Below, one piece after another: positions 34,423-43,693 of a DNA stretch of 64,000 nucleotides; the stretch's first letter is position 1, and the number at the start of each line of letters is the position of its first letter. Below the pieces are notes generated by a model, which was given only the letters and a program-made list of their open reading frames with translations, was not told where the DNA came from and did not search any database. Source of the stretch: Chloroflexota bacterium (GTDB lineage Bacteria; Chloroflexota; Anaerolineae; Aggregatilineales; UBA3940); NCBI GenBank assembly GCA_010092885.1, contig JAADYX010000381.1, forward strand, positions 1 through 64,000, given 5' to 3'. The translations under genes were made by a program, and so were the position numbers.

Positions 34423-36933
34423 TTAGCGACGGCGGCGGCGGGCAAACCACACACCCGCACCCACGAGAAGCATCACACCGGGCAGCAGACAGGTCATCGC
34501 GATGCTGAGTACGTTCACACCAATCGGAGGCAGTGGCTCTTCGATGGTGTTCTGCCCGAAGTCATCGGTCGGGATATCAAGCGCATTTTCGCCCTCTGTC
34601 AACCAGTTGGCAGCGTTGATAACCAGCTCCGCGTTGTTGAAGTTGGCACGGTTCTGCAGAAATGTGTTTGAAGCGAAGTCCGCATCGCCGAATATCACAG
34701 CGCGGTAGTTCTCCTCGATGTTTTCTACGCTGACAGCCACTGTCACCGGCCCGGGGATATCCTCGCCAGGGTTGAATTCCACCCCACCCCCGCTGACCGT
34801 CGGGTCGCTGGTTTCACCCCAGGAAAGCGGTTGGCCGGTATTCCCGGTGCCCGCCGTTTCGATCAGACTGACCTGAACGACATTCTCTGATGGTGCGTCA
34901 AGCAGCATGCTCTGAGCGGTGAACATCACAGGCCGTGTGCCGCCATCATCAAGTGTTTCCACAATGGGCGAGTTGCCGAAGTTGTTGAGAACTGGTGTGG
35001 CGACATCCCCCACCAGACCTTCAGAAGTCACATCAATGACCAGGTCGTTGTTCAGCTGAACGCCCATCTCTTCGATCAGGTACTCACGCAGCACATCAAC
35101 CGATGTATGTGGGGCTTCGATTAACCCGATCTGCTCTTCGGCTTCGAGGCTCCACAAGCGGATGTTGCCATCAGCACTCACACTGACCAGCGTATCATCG
35201 TCCGGACCGAGGGAGGCATCCCACACTGTGTTTTCGTGGCGCTCGAATGAGACATCCTCGCCAACCCGGATGGTGGCGTCAAACAGCGCATAGATGGCCT
35301 GCCCCTCTTCAGTCACTGCGATGCTGGTGATGCCTGTTTCCTCAAAGAGCGTGGTTGTTGTCGCTTCGCCACTTGAAACATCGTACGTGCCCTGCGTGCC
35401 ATCTACTGCTACGGTGAGTATCTCTGAGCCGTCGGGTGTGTAGGCTAGCGAAAAGGCAACATCGCCGTGCACACGGGCGTTGTCAATCTGTTCGCCAGAG
35501 GCCGCATCCCACAGGTAGAGCAGCCCCTCGACGGAGCCAGTAGCGGATTGGCGCCCAGCCACGACAGCGATGCTTTCGCTGTCGGGTGAGAAGGCAACAT
35601 CAAACATCTGAGCGGGCACGGCGATCGGCGAGAAGCTGGCTTCCTCGTAGGTGTCGGTGTTCCACACACGGATGATCTGGTCACCGGCGGCACTGGCCAA
35701 CAGCGCCCCATCGGGTGAATAGTCGATGCCACCCACATCAGATTGGTGGCCTTCCAGCACAGTCAGTTCTTCACCTTCGGTATCCCAGATACGTACTGTG
35801 CCGTCAAGGCTAAGCGTGGCGATATCACCGGTCGAAGACACACTGACATCGACTACGGCACCGCCATGGCCGCGCAGAATGGCGATTTCATCACGTGACC
35901 CCGCATCCCAGACACGCGCTGTGCCGTCCGAACCGGCAGTTACGAAGAAGTCGCCGCTGGGAGCAAAGTCGACACCGAGCACACCGGAGCCCAGCGCACC
36001 ACCACTCACCAGGCCAGCCTCGGCGAAGACCATCAGAGCCCCCCCACCGGTCAGATAGGCGTCGAGAATCTCTATTTCACGCGGGGCAAACTGCGCTTCC
36101 GGGCCTGCGATGATCAGCATATCGGCATCGTCGGGGATCGCACCATCCTCAAGCTGAAGCAGGTTCAGCGTTTCGACCTCAAAGCCAAAACGCCCGAGCT
36201 CGTTGACGATCTCCGAGTAGGCCTCGCCTTCAAATCCGCTGATATCACGCTCGCCATGGCCAGTGACCGCGTACGCTTTGCGCTCCTCACCGATCAGGAC
36301 TTGGAGGAGGGCATTGCTTATCGAGCGTTCGCTGGCGCCCGTGGCTTCCGCGGTGCGGTCGCCTTGGGTGAGCACGATCACGTTTGTGCCGGTTACTCCG
36401 AACTGTTGAGCGAGCAGCGGCTCACGATCAGGATCAACAAAACGGAAAGTGAAATTGCCTTCGGCTTCGCGTTCATAGGCGCGCAGCCACAGATCGGCCT
36501 CTTCACGTGCGGCAGGCGATTCGCCATAAAAGGCAATGGCCTCAACAGGCTCCTCTAACCGGTCAAGGAGTTCTTGGGAAGACTCCGAGAGCCGGTACCG
36601 GCTTCCTTCAGTAGCGTCAACCGGGGCGAAGTTCGCCTGGCTGATGAGCACGTTCAGGCCGATCACCGCGGCGATCGCCACGGCACTCAGCAGGATAGAG
36701 GTGAGTGTGTACTGTCCGGCGCGCCCCGTTACCGATTCAACCAGAGCCTCAGGATCGAGGGCGATAAAGCCGGCCAGCGCAAGCACCACGACGCCAAGCG
36801 CTACGTAGCTGGTTGTGGTGAACCGGTTGCCAGGGGTCACGATAAACGCGATGGCAAAGACGATCAGCGCGACTACGCCCAAACCGAGCAGAATATAGCG
36901 CGCTGTGTTGCGGTCGATGCGGATGTCATTCAT
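34423..36933 (-). CDS. GldG-like ABC auxiliary protein with an inserted WD40 propeller
   Basis: 836 residues. Three N-terminal membrane helices (about 13-33, 42-60 and 75-98), then the ABC-auxiliary (GldG/DUF4350-type) domain from about 105: IAFYGESPAA, YAVTGHGERD and DMLIIAGPEA are its usual landmarks. At LTGGGALMVFAEA (about 295-307) the domain is interrupted by about seven WD40-type blades (about 317-600), seen as repeated SPDG/TPDG turns and terminal VWD, RIWD, VWN, YLWD and RLWS. It resumes at LREYLIEEMGVQLNNDLVI (about 615-633), the normal continuation in GldG. A last membrane helix (about 806-830) is followed by RRRRR. Normal family members lack the propeller. Translation is coupled to the permease by ATGA. 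Confidence 0.88.
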   Translation of the reverse strand: MNDIRIDRNTARYILLGLGVVALIVFAIAFIVTPGNRFTTTSYVALGVVVLALAGFIALDPEALVESVTGRAGQYTLTSILLSAVAIAAVIGLNVLISQANFAPVDATEGSRYRLSESSQELLDRLEEPVEAIAFYGESPAAREEADLWLRAYEREAEGNFTFRFVDPDREPLLAQQFGVTGTNVIVLTQGDRTAEATGASERSISNALLQVLIGEERKAYAVTGHGERDISGFEGEAYSEIVNELGRFGFEVETLNLLQLEDGAIPDDADMLIIAGPEAQFAPREIEILDAYLTGGGALMVFAEAGLVSGGALGSGVLGVDFAPSGDFFVTAGSDGTARVWDAGSRDEIAILRGHGGAVVDVSVSSTGDIATLSLDGTVRIWDTEGEELTVLEGHQSDVGGIDYSPDGALLASAAGDQIIRVWNTDTYEEASFSPIAVPAQMFDVAFSPDSESIAVVAGRQSATGSVEGLLYLWDAASGEQIDNARVHGDVAFSLAYTPDGSEILTVAVDGTQGTYDVSSGEATTTTLFEETGITSIAVTEEGQAIYALFDATIRVGEDVSFERHENTVWDASLGPDDDTLVSVSADGNIRLWSLEAEEQIGLIEAPHTSVDVLREYLIEEMGVQLNNDLVIDVTSEGLVGDVATPVLNNFGNSPIVETLDDGGTRPVMFTAQSMLLDAPSENVVQVSLIETAGTGNTGQPLSWGETSDPTVSGGGVEFNPGEDIPGPVTVAVSVENIEENYRAVIFGDADFASNTFLQNRANFNNAELVINAANWLTEGENALDIPTDDFGQNTIEEPLPPIGVNVLSIAMTCLLPGVMLLVGAGVWFARRRRR

Positions 36934-37685
36934 CCGACGTATCTCCTTGAGCCAAGGATCTGAGAAGCAAGCAGCAGTGCAATGATGATCATGCCGATGA
37001 AGTACGCGATATCCACCGGGTCAATGATCGAGTTAACGATCAGGGCATCGCCATGGTCACGCAGTGACAGCGATGCGATGAAATCTGAGACATTCGGGTT
37101 GGCGACCAGCCCCGCGAAGAGATCGACAATCCACAGCACAAGGCAGGAACCAATTCCGACGAACAGTGCCACCAGCTGGTACTGCGTCAGGGACGAGGCC
37201 AGAATGCCAATCGCCATCATGGTGCCTGTGCTCAACAGGAGGCCGAGATAGCCCGCCGCAATGGCCCCGATATCTGGTGAGCCGCGCAATGCGAGCACCA
37301 CGGGGTAAAGCAGTGTGATCGCAATAAAGACAGCCACTGCCCCGAACGCGCCGAGCCATTTGCCGACGATGATCTCACCATCGCGAATGGGCGATGTAAA
37401 CAGGAGTTCGTGTGTGCCCTCGCGCAGTTCGTCGGCAACCAGCCGCATGGAAATCGCCGGCGCGAAGAACACCATCAGGAAGACCATGGTGTTAATCAGA
37501 GGGGCCATGTCAAGTGGGGCCACACCCTGGTTCCACTGCTGACCGAAGTAGAAGGAGAAAAAGGCCCCATTGATCAGCAGCCAGATGGCCCCGATGAAGT
37601 AAATCAACGGCGAACCAAACAGAAGCGAGAACTCCTGCTTGGCGATGATCCAGATCGTTCTGAGAGAGCGGCCTACGCTTTGCAT
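36930..37685 (-). CDS. ABC-2-type permease (GldF-like)
   Basis: 251 residues with six hydrophobic helices. EFSLLFGSPLIYFIGA at the N-terminus and RLVADELREGTHELLFTSPI (about 82-101) are typical of ABC-2 and GldF permeases. It should partner the ATPase directly upstream. ATG 37685 has AGGTGA before it. The gene ends in an ATGA overlap with the GldG-like gene. In Bacteroidetes GldA/F/G are tied to gliding motility; in other phyla similar operons have no known substrate, so no function is assigned. Confidence 0.88.
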   Translation of the reverse strand: MQSVGRSLRTIWIIAKQEFSLLFGSPLIYFIGAIWLLINGAFFSFYFGQQWNQGVAPLDMAPLINTMVFLMVFFAPAISMRLVADELREGTHELLFTSPIRDGEIIVGKWLGAFGAVAVFIAITLLYPVVLALRGSPDIGAIAAGYLGLLLSTGTMMAIGILASSLTQYQLVALFVGIGSCLVLWIVDLFAGLVANPNVSDFIASLSLRDHGDALIVNSIIDPVDIAYFIGMIIIALLLASQILGSRRYVG

Positions 37686-37689
37686 TTGG

Positions 37690-38622
37690 TCACCTCGTTT
37701 CAGCATCTTCGCCGGTCAGCCGGAGGAAGACATCCTCAAGCGACGTGCCAAGCGGTTTGAGTTCAAGTAGATCCCATTCGTTGCCGACAACCGTGGTGGC
37801 CACGATGGGACGTACATCGAGATCTTGGGGATGGGCAACTTCTATCCCATCGTCCTTGACGACAGCGGTCAGCACGCCTTCAATCTGGGTGATCAGATCG
37901 GCAGCGGTTTGCAGGTCGGCGTTGCCCAACCGCAGAAAGAAGCGGCGTTCGCCTTCCAGGCGGGTGGCGAGTGCATCCGGTGTGTCTTCGGCGACGATCT
38001 GCCCTTTATGGATCATCAGGACACGGTCAGCGACTTTTTCCAGCTCAGCCAGATCGTGGCTGCTGAGGAAAACTGTGCGGTCTTCACCGATCTCGTCAAT
38101 GATGGCGCGCATCTCGGCGCGTTGGTCGGGGTCCAGGCCGATCATCGGCTCGTCAAGGATGAGCACTTCCGGATCGTGCACGATGGCTTGTGCAAGACCC
38201 ACACGCTGGCGCATACCCTTGGATATGCTGGTGATCATGCTGTTTTCCCGCTCCAGCATATTGACCTTTTCCAGCGCGATTTCGACCCGCCGCTCGCGAT
38301 CAGCCCCGGATAGACCACGCAGGCTGGCGAAGTATTCCACGTACTGCCAGACGGTCATTTCCCGGTAGAGGGGAACCGTCTCTGGCAGGTAGCCGAGCTT
38401 CTGCCGCATGTCGATCGGTTGTTCGAGCACATCATAGCCAGCGACGGTGACGGATCCTTCGTTGGGCGGCATATAGCCTGTCAGGATGCGGATGGTGGTC
38501 GTTTTGCCCGCGCCGTTGCGCCCGACAAAGCCGACAACTTCTCCCACATCAGCAAAGAAGGAGATCCGGTCGATGGCTTTGTAGTTGCCGTAGTACTTGG
38601 TTAAGCCTTCAACCTGTATCAT
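37690..38622 (-). CDS. ABC transporter ATPase (GldA-like)
   Basis: 310 residues. Walker A GRNGAGKTT (about 35-43), signature SKGMRQRVGLAQA (LSGGQ replaced by SKGMRQ, common in this subfamily), Walker B VLILDEPMIGLD (about 155-166) and H-loop SSHDLAE. The C-terminal 80 residues form a regulatory domain. It is first in the operon, with a strong promoter upstream, followed by GldF-, GldG-WD40- and DUF4340-like genes. Energises the putative ABC-2 complex. Confidence 0.92.
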   Translation of the reverse strand: MIQVEGLTKYYGNYKAIDRISFFADVGEVVGFVGRNGAGKTTTIRILTGYMPPNEGSVTVAGYDVLEQPIDMRQKLGYLPETVPLYREMTVWQYVEYFASLRGLSGADRERRVEIALEKVNMLERENSMITSISKGMRQRVGLAQAIVHDPEVLILDEPMIGLDPDQRAEMRAIIDEIGEDRTVFLSSHDLAELEKVADRVLMIHKGQIVAEDTPDALATRLEGERRFFLRLGNADLQTAADLITQIEGVLTAVVKDDGIEVAHPQDLDVRPIVATTVVGNEWDLLELKPLGTSLEDVFLRLTGEDAETR

Positions 38623-38735
38623 GGTTTGTTCTCCCGAACCTGAGATGGAGCTGGGTGACTCCGCTTGAAGAAGAAAACCCCGTGCTATCCAACAGCGCAG
38701 AGTTTACCGTGACTGCTCCAAAGAGTCCGCCGGAT

Positions 38736-38765
38736 ATGATACAACACAGCGGGAATCATTGTCAA
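38736..38765 (-). promoter_or_regulatory. Promoter of the GldA/F/G-WD40 operon
   Basis: Minus strand TTGACA, 18-base spacer, TATCAT: a perfect -35 and a one-mismatch -10. Predicted start near 38729, leader about 107 bases. The same bases read on the plus strand as TTGTCA followed 18 bases later by TAGCAT, a weaker candidate for the lipoprotein at 38820. Confidence 0.65.
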
Positions 38766-38819
38766 CACAGCCGGAGTGCGGGTAGCATCAGAGTACATAA
38801 ATGGTGGCAGGAGGGTGCC

Positions 38820-39572
38820 ATGCGACAGTGGATGACGAGTGCGATCATCGTGATGATGCTGGTAGGGTGTGGAACGCAGACTCCGGTGGCAGAGGTGCCT
38901 CCTGCCGGAACGCCGCCAACCGCTATCCCTTCACCAACGTGGATACCTACACCAACGTTTACACCCATCGCGACGTTTACGGCCACCGTTTCACCCACCC
39001 CAACGGCGACCGGCACAGCAACAGAGACTCCCCTGCCGCCGACTGTCACCAACACGCCAGGGCCGACCTCAACACCCGGACCCAGCCCAACCCTTACCCT
39101 GCCGCCGCCCAAGCGAACCGTGCTGTTTGAAAAAGACACACCGACCCCAAAGCCGCCTACACCAGCACCGAGTGCACCGCTGCTCGATCCCGACCGCAGC
39201 GGTGACCAAGACGCACTGACCGATGCGGAACAGGCTGCCGATCAGGCGGGTGTGCAGACCTATTCCGGCATGCGCTGTCGTGTCAATACAACGACGTACG
39301 AATGCGGCTGTGTCCCGGACGCAGTGACGGCGTCATTCACCTTTTACGGGCCTAATGACCTGCGGATCGTGCTGACCTCCCCGGCTGGAGATACCTCTGT
39401 TTTTCTCCTCGACCGGTTGGGGATCAACGCGTGGGAAGGCACCAGCACAGGCGCAGAAGGCACTCAATTGGAGTTGATAGTGGTATTCCGTCCGCGAGGT
39501 TTTGACCAACAAACACAGGTCACCTTTCCTGTTGGGGAACAGGCGACCTGTGTCAATCAGTGGATGCGGTGA
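38820..39572 (+). CDS. Thr/Pro-rich lipoprotein with small C-terminal domain
   Basis: 250 residues from ATG 38820 (GGAGGG upstream; the frame extends 55 codons back without a ribosome site). Signal MRQWMTSAIIVMMLVGC, lipobox LVGC. A Thr/Pro linker (about 20-125, with PTPTATGTATET) leads to a Cys-containing domain (about 150-250, CGCVPD and CRV). Unknown function, same style as the lipoprotein at 21031. Converges with the one-FAS1 gene. Confidence 0.8.
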   Translation: MRQWMTSAIIVMMLVGCGTQTPVAEVPPAGTPPTAIPSPTWIPTPTFTPIATFTATVSPTPTATGTATETPLPPTVTNTPGPTSTPGPSPTLTLPPPKRTVLFEKDTPTPKPPTPAPSAPLLDPDRSGDQDALTDAEQAADQAGVQTYSGMRCRVNTTTYECGCVPDAVTASFTFYGPNDLRIVLTSPAGDTSVFLLDRLGINAWEGTSTGAEGTQLELIVVFRPRGFDQQTQVTFPVGEQATCVNQWMR

Positions 39573-39577
39573 CATAT

Positions 39578-39600
39578 GCCCCACCCCTCAAGGTGGGGGC
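39578..39600. terminator. Stem-loop between convergent genes
   Basis: GCCCCACC / GGTGGGGGC with a 6-base loop, between the lipoprotein stop and the one-FAS1 gene stop. There is only a short TTCT tail on the plus strand; termination is possible in both directions but not strong. Confidence 0.45.
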
Positions 39601-39608
39601 TTCTACCG

Positions 39609-40682
39609 TCAGGGGACTGCATCTTCCGGCTCGCGCACGAAGAAGGGAAAATCGTAGATCGAAGCAGGCAGTGCCTCATCCAATGTATAGGAAAAGACAT
39701 CTGACCATTGTGGTGTGGCACTGTCAATCAGATCATAGGCGTATTCGGTGATGCCTGTGCCAGCGTCAACATAGGTCGAGAATTCAGCGGGCTCGATCAC
39801 GATGTAGTGCGGACTGCCCATCCAGATGACTTCACCCCAGCCAAATGCACCATACACGAAGAGCTCGTTATTAGGGTTAGAGTCCCAGTGATAGGCGACT
39901 TTGCGCTCAACATAGACCTCCGAACTCACAGGATCGTACTCGCGGATCGCGATGCGGTACGCGCCATTGGTGGAGTCAAATTCGTAAGGCTGCCATGTGA
40001 GGGTGAAGTCCCCATCGTAGTTGAATTTGTTATACAGACCCAGCATCAGATAGTAGCCCGGGACAACGCCGAGATCCCAGTACGCCGGGTCGTTCTCCAG
40101 AGCGAACGGTGTCTGGAACTGCACGGTGGTCGGTTCCTTTTCCGGTGGGATATTGACCGGCATGTTGACTGTATCAACGATGTGGATCGTACCGTTGGAC
40201 AGTTCGATATCGGCATCAAGGACGATGGCTCCATGTACGAACAGTTCACCATACAGGTCCTGCAGATAGATGTCCTGGTTATTCAGTTCACTTTCAATGG
40301 TGGTTAGGCCGTTGAGGTCAGATGCATCATACTCGCCAACCACAATGTGAAACCGGGTGAAGTACTCCAATGTGGCATAGCCGTTGGCCGCATCGTCAAA
40401 TATGTCGAAGTCCTCGCCAAACGCCGCGTTGAGTGTATCCCAGGCGTTGTTGTCCGGGACGAAGACCGTAAACGGACCACTTGTGTCACTGTCCAGATTG
40501 TATGTGTCATCGAGATCGGTCAGGCCGAGAGCCAGTTCCATCCTGGAGAGGGTAGGATCGTCGGAAATATAGTCCATGATAGTCTGGCTGGTTTGCGCCT
40601 GCACAACGGCTGCGTCTACCGCAGCAGCCAACAAAGCGGCCACAGCCAGCACCAAACTCACAGCGAGGTGTTTAAATGTCAT
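39609..40682 (-). CDS. Secreted protein with one FAS1 domain
   Basis: 357 residues with a Sec signal (AVSLVLAVAALLAAAVDA, cleavage near residue 29 after VQA-Q). One FAS1 domain (about 33-175) with FTVFVPDNNAWDTL, FHIVVGEYDASDL and IHIVDTVNMP. The C-terminal part (about 190-357) is a separate beta-rich domain (LTWQPYEFDSTNGAYRIAIREYD), which I do not recognise. No anchor seen. A smaller relative of the two-FAS1 protein at 5562; both probably act in adhesion. Confidence 0.88.
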   Translation of the reverse strand: MTFKHLAVSLVLAVAALLAAAVDAAVVQAQTSQTIMDYISDDPTLSRMELALGLTDLDDTYNLDSDTSGPFTVFVPDNNAWDTLNAAFGEDFDIFDDAANGYATLEYFTRFHIVVGEYDASDLNGLTTIESELNNQDIYLQDLYGELFVHGAIVLDADIELSNGTIHIVDTVNMPVNIPPEKEPTTVQFQTPFALENDPAYWDLGVVPGYYLMLGLYNKFNYDGDFTLTWQPYEFDSTNGAYRIAIREYDPVSSEVYVERKVAYHWDSNPNNELFVYGAFGWGEVIWMGSPHYIVIEPAEFSTYVDAGTGITEYAYDLIDSATPQWSDVFSYTLDEALPASIYDFPFFVREPEDAVP

Positions 40683-40859
40683 AGATCACCTCCGGATGAT
40701 CGCAGATTCATGGCTATTGTACAGGCAGCAGACTGTAGGCGTCAATGGCACTTACTTACCGGCCCGCATGTGCTTTGTGGCACTTGTCCGCACCGAATGC
40801 TACGATCCATCAGATATATGATCCCGTACATGATAAAGTGACTTATCCATCAGGTGCCC

Positions 40860-42368
40860 ATGCAGATCAAACGCGATCCTCCCGGTTCGGGGAGGCTTAC
40901 TTTCCGCAGACGACGTAAACGCTTCCCCATCCTGCCTGTGCTGCTCTATGTCGGCGTGTTGGCGGCAGCGGGTGTTGTCTGGCTGCAGCGCGACTCACTG
41001 CAGCCGCAGGTGGTGGCTGCGTTTGGACCAACGCCAACACCCACACCTTCTATCGTTGAATTGACCACACAGGGCGAGATCGCCTTCTATGAGGGACGTT
41101 TGGCTGTGGCGGAAACGTACTACCGGCAGGCTGTCGAGGTTGACCCCAACAACGTTGATGCGTTGTTTTGGCTTTCCCATGTGCTCACGTTGGAATACAT
41201 CCAGAGCCGTGACATTGAAAAACTTGAGGAAGCGCTCGCCGTAGCGGAGCAGGCGATCACAGTTGATCCGGAGGATCCACAAGGCTATGCAGCGCGCTCA
41301 AGGGCATTGAACTGGCTGGGTGACTACAGCGCATCGGCGAATGCAGCGAGCAAGGCGCTTGAAATCGATCCGAACTATGCCCTGGGCAGGGCCTATCTGG
41401 CTGAGGCCTATGTGGATTTAGGCCGGCTGCGCCAGGCTCTGACTGAGGCCGAGCGCGCCGTGGAGCTTGACCCATACAGTGTGGAGGCACGACGCAACTA
41501 CGCCTGGGTGTTGGCCCACTACGGCAGCTACAACAACGCGATCATCCAATACGAGCAGGCGCTGCGCATCCAGCCAAACCGCCCCGATTTGATGTATGAA
41601 CTCGCGTTGAACTACCGTTGGTCTGGCGACTATGACTCGGCCATCGCGACGTTTGAGGAGATCCTACTCCTCAGCCCGGACAATCCGGTGACCTTCTATG
41701 TTGAGATCGGCAAGACCTATTTTGAGCAGCGTGAAGACGGGGCCGCTCAGGAGTTCCTCGGTGCGGCGGTGCAGTTGGTCTGCAATGAGCAGCCCGAAGG
41801 TGAAACGGGTTCCACAGAAGATCAGGAGTGTCCGCGTAACCCGGGTGTCTGGGAGCTTTCTGACAGCCAGTATGATCAGTGGCGCAGCAGCCCAGACAAT
41901 CTACCAGATAACGTCTTCATGCCCGCCTGGACCCTCCTGGGGCAGGTGTATTACACACGGCGAAACTTCGAAGACGCGGTTGATATCTTTGAAGAGGCCA
42001 TTGCCTATGGTGAAGAAAATGACGTCGAGGTGCCGATCGAGACCTACTATCTGACCGCGCTGGCCTACTACTACCTCAATGAGTGTGACCGCGGTGTGCC
42101 GTTAGCGGAGTATGCATTCAACCGGCTTCAGGACGACATTGCCTCCAGCAATGAACCGCCCGATGCCAGCACGCTGACCGTACAGAACAACATTCTGAGC
42201 GTGTTCGTATTGTGCCGTGACTTCGCGGGCGACCCCTATACCTCAACCGCTTCTGGCTTTACCAATGGCTTCCCGGAAGGCTTCACCGAACCGGATGTGG
42301 TGATCCGCCGCAGCGATGGCTCTGTGGTTGAAGAGAACGAAGAAGAGATGATGGATGATGAGGAGTAG
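40860..42368 (+). CDS. Membrane-anchored TPR-repeat protein A
   Basis: 502 residues. A basic N-terminus (RRRRKR) and one membrane helix (about 24-44) precede a short Thr/Pro linker and about eight TPR-type repeats (about 68-320 and 365-440: AEAYVDLGRLRQALTEAERAVELDP, YNNAIIQYEQALRIQPN). Ends in an acidic tail (EENEEEMMDDEE). TPRs mediate protein contacts. I start at ATG 40860; a GTG two codons upstream is possible. First gene of the TPR-TPR-regulator operon. Confidence 0.85.
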   Translation: MQIKRDPPGSGRLTFRRRRKRFPILPVLLYVGVLAAAGVVWLQRDSLQPQVVAAFGPTPTPTPSIVELTTQGEIAFYEGRLAVAETYYRQAVEVDPNNVDALFWLSHVLTLEYIQSRDIEKLEEALAVAEQAITVDPEDPQGYAARSRALNWLGDYSASANAASKALEIDPNYALGRAYLAEAYVDLGRLRQALTEAERAVELDPYSVEARRNYAWVLAHYGSYNNAIIQYEQALRIQPNRPDLMYELALNYRWSGDYDSAIATFEEILLLSPDNPVTFYVEIGKTYFEQREDGAAQEFLGAAVQLVCNEQPEGETGSTEDQECPRNPGVWELSDSQYDQWRSSPDNLPDNVFMPAWTLLGQVYYTRRNFEDAVDIFEEAIAYGEENDVEVPIETYYLTALAYYYLNECDRGVPLAEYAFNRLQDDIASSNEPPDASTLTVQNNILSVFVLCRDFAGDPYTSTASGFTNGFPEGFTEPDVVIRRSDGSVVEENEEEMMDDEE

Positions 42369-42376
42369 GTCGGGCT

Positions 42377-43693
42377 GTGGGCATTCCGCTGAAGACCGGC
42401 CGCAAACGCCGGAGTTACGCTGACTACAAACCGCCGAAGCGCAAACGCCCGCGCGATCCGTTTCTGATCCTACTCATAATCGCCCTCATCGCGGGTGGGT
42501 TGTGGGTGTCTGCAAACAGGGATACGATGCGTGCGGAAATCACCTCGTTGGTCGATGAGGACTCCAACCCGATAAGCCAGTTAATCGGCACGCAGCAGGT
42601 ACAAGACACTGCTGGATCTCCAGGCGGCTCTACGCCGACAGCAGCCCCGGATGAGACCGATCTGGTCAATCAGGCGCAGGAAGCACTTGGGACCGGAGAC
42701 ATCACGCGCGCTGTTGAACTCTACGAGCAGGCTGCCGACCTCAATCCGAACGAGCCCTCCTATCCCTACCAGATGGCGCGCTTGCTGTTGTATCAGTCTG
42801 CACTGCAGTATGGTGACGAACGCGATGCCACACTGGAAGCGGCTTTCCAGGCGGCAAATCGTGCTATCCGTTCCGATCCACAGAGCCCGCATGGCTATGC
42901 AATTGCGGGCAAAGTGCTTGACTGGCAGGGGCAGCCGGAGGACGGACAGAATGAGGTGCTGCGCGCGCTGGAGTTCGATGACAGCTTTGCGCCGGCATAC
43001 TCGTTCCTGGCGGAGATCCAGATCGACCTGCAGCGCTACGAAGAAGCAGATGCGTCGATTCAGACCGCCCTATCCCTTGATCCGCAGAACCCGGATGTTC
43101 TGCGCGATTATGCCTATGTGCTGGAAAGCCAGACACTCTATGCTGACGCTGTGGATCAATACCAGCAGGCAATTGCCGTAAGCCCAGAGATCGCATTCTT
43201 GCGCCTGGCATTGGCGCGAAACTACCGTGTGCTGACGGATTGCCAGGCTGCCTTGGACGAGCTCTTTGCCGCAGAGCCGTTTGCGCAGGGAAGTCCCGTG
43301 CTTCAGTTTGAGATCGGGGTGACATACGAGTCCTGCGTGGGCGATCTGGCTACCGCTGTGCAAAGCTATGAGCAGGCTCTTGAAATTGATGAGGACTTCG
43401 CGCTTGCCTGGGAGCGCATCGGCACCATCAGCTACTATCAAAATGACTACGTGCGCACTACACAGGCGCTCGGCAGAGCATATGAGCTGGGGCGGGACAG
43501 TCTCGCCATTAATTTCCAGTTGGGGTATGCACTCGCCCAGCAGCAGCAGTGTGCTGAGGCACAAACTTACCTGACCAGTGCCCAAGAGCTGGTGACAGAG
43601 GAACAAGAAGCCATTCAGGATGTGATCAATGAGGCGGTTGAACTCTGTTCGCTGCCACCTTCCACACTTGAACCTGAAACCGAGGCTCCATGA
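42377..43693 (+). CDS. Membrane-anchored TPR-repeat protein B
   Basis: 438 residues, GTG start eight bases after protein A. Same plan: a basic N-terminus, a helix (about 30-47), then TPRs (about 92-420, e.g. AQEALGTGDITRAVELYEQAADLNP and AVQSYEQALEIDEDF). It looks paralogous to protein A. Overlaps the response regulator by ATGA, so the three are translated together. Possible scaffold for an envelope complex whose expression the regulator controls; inference. Confidence 0.83.
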   Translation: MGIPLKTGRKRRSYADYKPPKRKRPRDPFLILLIIALIAGGLWVSANRDTMRAEITSLVDEDSNPISQLIGTQQVQDTAGSPGGSTPTAAPDETDLVNQAQEALGTGDITRAVELYEQAADLNPNEPSYPYQMARLLLYQSALQYGDERDATLEAAFQAANRAIRSDPQSPHGYAIAGKVLDWQGQPEDGQNEVLRALEFDDSFAPAYSFLAEIQIDLQRYEEADASIQTALSLDPQNPDVLRDYAYVLESQTLYADAVDQYQQAIAVSPEIAFLRLALARNYRVLTDCQAALDELFAAEPFAQGSPVLQFEIGVTYESCVGDLATAVQSYEQALEIDEDFALAWERIGTISYYQNDYVRTTQALGRAYELGRDSLAINFQLGYALAQQQQCAEAQTYLTSAQELVTEEQEAIQDVINEAVELCSLPPSTLEPETEAP

